Below, piece after piece: positions 5,459 through 7,766 of a stretch of DNA of 7,766 bases (positions are counted from its first letter, which is position 1; every line of letters begins with the position of its first letter). The notes under the pieces are model-generated. The model was not told where the DNA came from. It did not search any database and was given only the letters and a program-made list of their open reading frames with translations. Made by a program: the position numbers and the translations under genes. The stretch comes from Actinomycetes bacterium (GTDB taxonomy: Bacteria > Actinomycetota > Humimicrobiia > Humimicrobiales > Humimicrobiaceae). Where the stretch lies: assembly GCA_030603375.1 (NCBI GenBank), contig JAUVXY010000067.1, positions 1 through 7,766 on the forward strand, read 5' to 3'.

Positions 5459-5955
5459 AGTATCGTCTCCATAATAAGCGCAATTACTATTGCAAACACA
5501 AAGCTGAATACATTTCTAAGTATTGTAATTTTTTTTCCCAATTCCCTTAATTCAAGTGGAAGGGTTACAACTCCAACCATGGTAAGTGTAGTAATAAAAG
5601 CAGCAACCGACATTACCGATGCCCCGCCTTTTAAAAATGAAGATGCAAGCGGAAATGATATCAGTGCCGGTATAAATAAAATAGATCCTAAAATCGCTGT
5701 AACCAATACTCCTAAAAACCCAGCTTGCTCCCCAACAACTCTGGAAATTGTATCAGGAGGTAAAAACCCCAGTAAAAATCCAATAAATATTATTATTATA
5801 ATTATACCTGGAAGTGTCCTAATAAAAGCTTTAAGTGCAATTTTTAAAGACTTTTTAGTTTTACTTTTATTTCTTACCACTGAGTAGATAAGCCAGGCCA
5901 CAGCTATCAGATTTATAATTATTGCTGTTAGATAACTTTTTATAAAATTTAGCAT
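5455..5955 (-). CDS. Half-size permease, first subunit (ArsP/DUF318 type)
   Basis: A 166-residue inner-membrane protein, with likely membrane segments near 7-27, 48-66, 80-105, 115-132 and 147-165. Its second half aligns well by eye with the next gene product. Shared positions include V-G-x-x-x-G (74-79), G-S-I-L-F-I-P (90-96), FPLASSFLKGGA (101-112), TLPLEL (131-136), ITILRN (143-148) and a closing I-M-E-T-I. The two genes therefore look like a duplicated unit, together equal to one ArsP-type permease. ATG at 5955-5953 follows GAGG at 5966-5963 by seven bases. It is the first gene of the permease-permease-padR operon, behind a promoter with palindromes. Transport direction and substrate are not evident; efflux of a toxic organic or metalloid compound is a reasonable guess for this family. 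Confidence 0.65.
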   Translation of the reverse strand: MLNFIKSYLTAIIINLIAVAWLIYSVVRNKSKTKKSLKIALKAFIRTLPGIIIIIIFIGFLLGFLPPDTISRVVGEQAGFLGVLVTAILGSILFIPALISFPLASSFLKGGASVMSVAAFITTLTMVGVVTLPLELRELGKKITILRNVFSFVFAIVIALIMETIL

Positions 5956-6014
5956 TTTACAACCTCGTTATTCACATTCTAATTACTCTAATGGTAATCG
6001 TGTTAACTATAATG

Positions 6015-6047
6015 TATGTTTATAACATATATATGTAATAGATACAA
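6015..6047 (-). promoter_or_regulatory. Promoter with overlapping palindromes, probable PadR operator
   Basis: On the minus strand TTGTAT (6047-6042), 17 bases, then TATAAA (6024-6019) form a good sigma70-type promoter, about 60 bases before the first permease ATG. Two dyads overlap it: ACATATATATGT at 6025-6036, between the boxes, and TATGTT-TAT-AACATA at 6015-6029, covering the -10. PadR repressors commonly bind ATGT/ACAT half-sites at their own promoters, so the operon's PadR could block polymerase here. The boxes and dyads are seen; the binding is inferred. Confidence 0.5.
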
Positions 6048-6162
6048 TAGTGTATTATTTTATTTTTCTTAAATAAAAGAATTGAGGATAACTGGAGATT
6101 TGCCTGATTTTAAGATCTTTTCAATAGGACCCAACTGCGTCAATTAAATTTTACTCTTGGGG

Positions 6163-7098
6163 TTAAATGTTTTGAAGGGCTAATCTTATTGCTCCCTCAA
6201 CTGGTTTTTTGGTTAGAGGCTTAAAATTAATTTTAGGAAATTTATTTTTTAGTTCCTTCACTAAAATATCTTTAAAATACTTCCTGCAATTAAAAACGCT
6301 TCCAACAAGAACAAAATCAAATTCTTTATCTGCAAGGTTAAGTTTGTTTACCACAGTAGCTGCTGAAAGCACTGCTTCTTCAGCCTCTTCTTTTAGTATG
6401 TCTATGCTTACCCTATCGCCCATTTCTGCAGTCCTGCACACAGTCTTAGCTACTGTAGCAACCTTTTCTTTTGAAAAAGAACTGCTGTAGGCCCATTTTA
6501 TTAACTCTTGCATATCCTTGACATTTAAATCTTCTACTATCGTTTTAGACAAAAGAGTCGTGCCGCCTCTGCCATCATATGCTCTCATAAAAGCCCTTAG
6601 AGCTTTTATGCTAATTTCATACCCGCTTCCTTCATCTCCAAGTATCCAGTCCCAGCCATTTGCCTTTGCCTCCCCGCCTTCCTCATTTATGCCAAAACAA
6701 TTAGAGCCGGACCCGCAAATAATCATTATGCCATTTTTACTGCTGCTCCCGGCAGCAAGCCCTATCCTTGTGTCATTACATATAATAGTGCTTGTTGGAT
6801 TTAAGTATTCTTTTATTTTGTTGTTAAATATTATCTTGCGATATATGTTTGCATCTTCGCAAGAATCATTTCCTGCCAGTCCAAAACAGGAGCTTTTAAA
6901 AAAAATCTTTTCTGATGTTTTAAGTTTTTCTATTGCACCAAGTACTGCTTCATTAATATTTCTCTTTGCATTCTCTATCCCAACACTTTTATAATTGCCT
7001 GCCCTGTATTCATTTTCAGCAAGCACCTTTCCGTTACAATCTGCTATCTGGACAGTTGTCTTTGTCCCGCCAACATCTGAACCTAAAATATAGTCCAA
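6163..7098 (-). CDS. BadF/BadG- or N-acetylglucosamine-kinase-type ATPase
   Basis: This 311-residue protein has the ASKHA (actin/hexokinase/Hsp70) layout: DVGGTKT at 8-14 (phosphate 1), CNDTRIGLAAG at 107-117 (connector/phosphate 2), ICGSGSNCFG at 127-136, GWDWILGDEGSGYEI at 148-162 and FVLVGSVF near the end (adenosine region). The GDEGSGY motif and the length fit the sugar-kinase branch (N-acetylglucosamine or related amino sugars) better than activators of 2-hydroxyacyl dehydratases, which usually carry a cysteine-bound iron-sulphur cluster at a dimer interface. The substrate is not certain. The start is TTG at 7098-7096, set by AAGGAG at 7110-7105, six bases away; no ATG fits the frame there. 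It lies 73 bp after the URO-D-family gene on the same strand, so the two are probably one transcription unit. Confidence 0.85.
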   Translation of the reverse strand: MDYILGSDVGGTKTTVQIADCNGKVLAENEYRAGNYKSVGIENAKRNINEAVLGAIEKLKTSEKIFFKSSCFGLAGNDSCEDANIYRKIIFNNKIKEYLNPTSTIICNDTRIGLAAGSSSKNGIMIICGSGSNCFGINEEGGEAKANGWDWILGDEGSGYEISIKALRAFMRAYDGRGGTTLLSKTIVEDLNVKDMQELIKWAYSSSFSKEKVATVAKTVCRTAEMGDRVSIDILKEEAEEAVLSAATVVNKLNLADKEFDFVLVGSVFNCRKYFKDILVKELKNKFPKINFKPLTKKPVEGAIRLALQNI

Positions 7099-7104
7099 CT
7101 ATCT

Positions 7105-7110
7105 CTCCTT
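7105..7110 (-). promoter_or_regulatory. Ribosome binding site fixing the kinase TTG start
   Basis: AAGGAG on the minus strand lies six bases ahead of the TTG at 7098-7096, which begins a protein with the DVGGTKT phosphate loop at residue 8, as expected for an ASKHA kinase. The site makes TTG the clear start. Confidence 0.65.
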
Positions 7111-7171
7111 TTGTGTATAATTTATATGATTCAATAAACTCATATTTTACACCAATTTATATTTTTAGTCT

Positions 7172-7766
7172 TTATTTATAAATTGCTAAAATATTTTCAA
7201 TTGGTGTATCTGGCGTTATATAATGTGAAGGACCAAGAATTATCCCACTGTCATCATCAAACAATTCTTTTATTCTGCTTGCTTCTTTTTGAACTTCATC
7301 AGGAGTTACAAATGGTAAAAACTTTTGAACGTCAATTCCGCCATGGAAGCATATGTCTTTTCCAAACAGTCTCTTTAAATTACTGATTTCCATATTTTTA
7401 GCAGATACCTGGACTGGGTCCAATATATCCACACCCATCTCTATTAAATCTGGGATTATATCTGTACAATTGCCACAGATATGAAAACAAACAAATAAGT
7501 TGTATCTTTTCGCTACTTCAATTATTTTCCTGTCCCAGGGTTTATAAAATTTCCGCCATATATCTGGTGGCAACATCAGACCATCCTGCATAGCAAAATC
7601 ATCCCAAATCCCATATAAATCTATTTGCTTACCAATACTTTCCAAATTTTTTATACAAAACTCAAGCATAAACTCACCAATGTTATTAATCAATGTTTCA
7701 GCATATTTTTTATTTGAAACCAGATCCATCAGCATTTTATCCATCCCTCTTAAATAGATAGATGTC
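7172..7766 (-). CDS. Uroporphyrinogen decarboxylase-superfamily protein, C-terminal part (5' end outside window)
   Basis: About 197 residues are visible and the frame is open to the window edge. The ATG at 7744 is internal, because the codons before it read TSIYLRG and complete the family's YLRG-M-x-x-x-L-M-D-L motif. Typical full length is about 330-360 residues. Other landmarks are DDFAMQDG, W-R-K-F-Y-K-P-W, FHICGN, LDPVQVSA, FHGGIDVQ and GPSHYITPDTPIENI, near the end of the TIM barrel. Members with a His-x-Cys near the substrate pocket are often zinc-dependent methyltransferases that move methyl groups to or from corrinoids, rather than heme enzymes. The H-x-C in FHICGN points that way but a second metal-binding Cys is not seen, so function is open. 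The kinase gene follows 73 bp downstream; no corrinoid protein is in view. Confidence 0.85.
   Translation of the reverse strand, partial: TSIYLRGMDKMLMDLVSNKKYAETLINNIGEFMLEFCIKNLESIGKQIDLYGIWDDFAMQDGLMLPPDIWRKFYKPWDRKIIEVAKRYNLFVCFHICGNCTDIIPDLIEMGVDILDPVQVSAKNMEISNLKRLFGKDICFHGGIDVQKFLPFVTPDEVQKEASRIKELFDDDSGIILGPSHYITPDTPIENILAIYK

Noticed and set aside
6130..6160. CCCAA/TTGGG inverted repeat downstream of the kinase gene as a terminator
   Set aside because: The loop exceeds 20 bases and there is no T-run, so termination is not supported.

Overview
This AT-rich window most likely comes from a bacterium. Shine-Dalgarno sequences precede most genes, starts include GTG and TTG, a sigma70-type promoter can be read, and one edge carries the start of an IS3-type transposase. 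A PadR regulator, an ASKHA sugar-kinase-like protein and a uroporphyrinogen-decarboxylase-superfamily (URO-D) protein fit an anaerobic, fermentative lineage such as Clostridia, Atribacterota or an uncultured actinobacterial group. That placement is inference; no marker gene settles it.

Layout from left to right. (1) Positions 1-92 hold the first 16 codons of an IS3-family orfA on the minus strand, with a strong ribosome binding site and a 10-bp inverted repeat that could fold its start region shut. (2) Positions 146-1666 hold asnB (minus), glutamine-hydrolysing asparagine synthetase. Its real start is probably a TTG that places the catalytic cysteine directly after the initiator. (3) Positions 1667-2257 are a 0.6-kb very AT-rich gene-free region with a likely asnB promoter and a 19-bp tandem repeat just before the next gene. 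(4) Positions 2258-3959 hold the only plus-strand genes, a tight pair: a stand-alone DUF262 (GmrSD N-terminal, ParB/Srx-like) protein and a HEPN-type predicted ribonuclease with an R-x4-H motif. This is a defence or toxin-like cassette. (5) Positions 3960-4452 are gene-free and include short direct repeats, a tRNA 3'-end-like fragment that looks like an integration-site scar, a weak terminator and a chain of hairpins. (6) Positions 4453-5955 are a minus-strand operon: two half-length ArsP/DUF318-type permease genes overlapping by 4 bp, then a PadR regulator with a cysteine-rich N-terminus. A promoter with palindromes lies ahead of it. (7) Positions 6163-7766 hold a BadF/BadG or N-acetylglucosamine-kinase-type ATPase and, upstream of it, the C-terminal part of a URO-D-superfamily protein. 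Both are on the minus strand.

How the parts may work together. The permease halves are homologous to each other and probably assemble into one transporter whose expression PadR controls through the palindromes over its promoter. The DUF262-HEPN pair is flanked by gene-poor DNA, an att-like tRNA fragment on one side and, further left, an insertion sequence beyond asnB. This looks like an accessory insertion into otherwise metabolic minus-strand genes. The most promising material is the DUF262-HEPN cassette, the structured RNA-like stretch at 4212-4447, and the split permease with its cysteine-bearing PadR.
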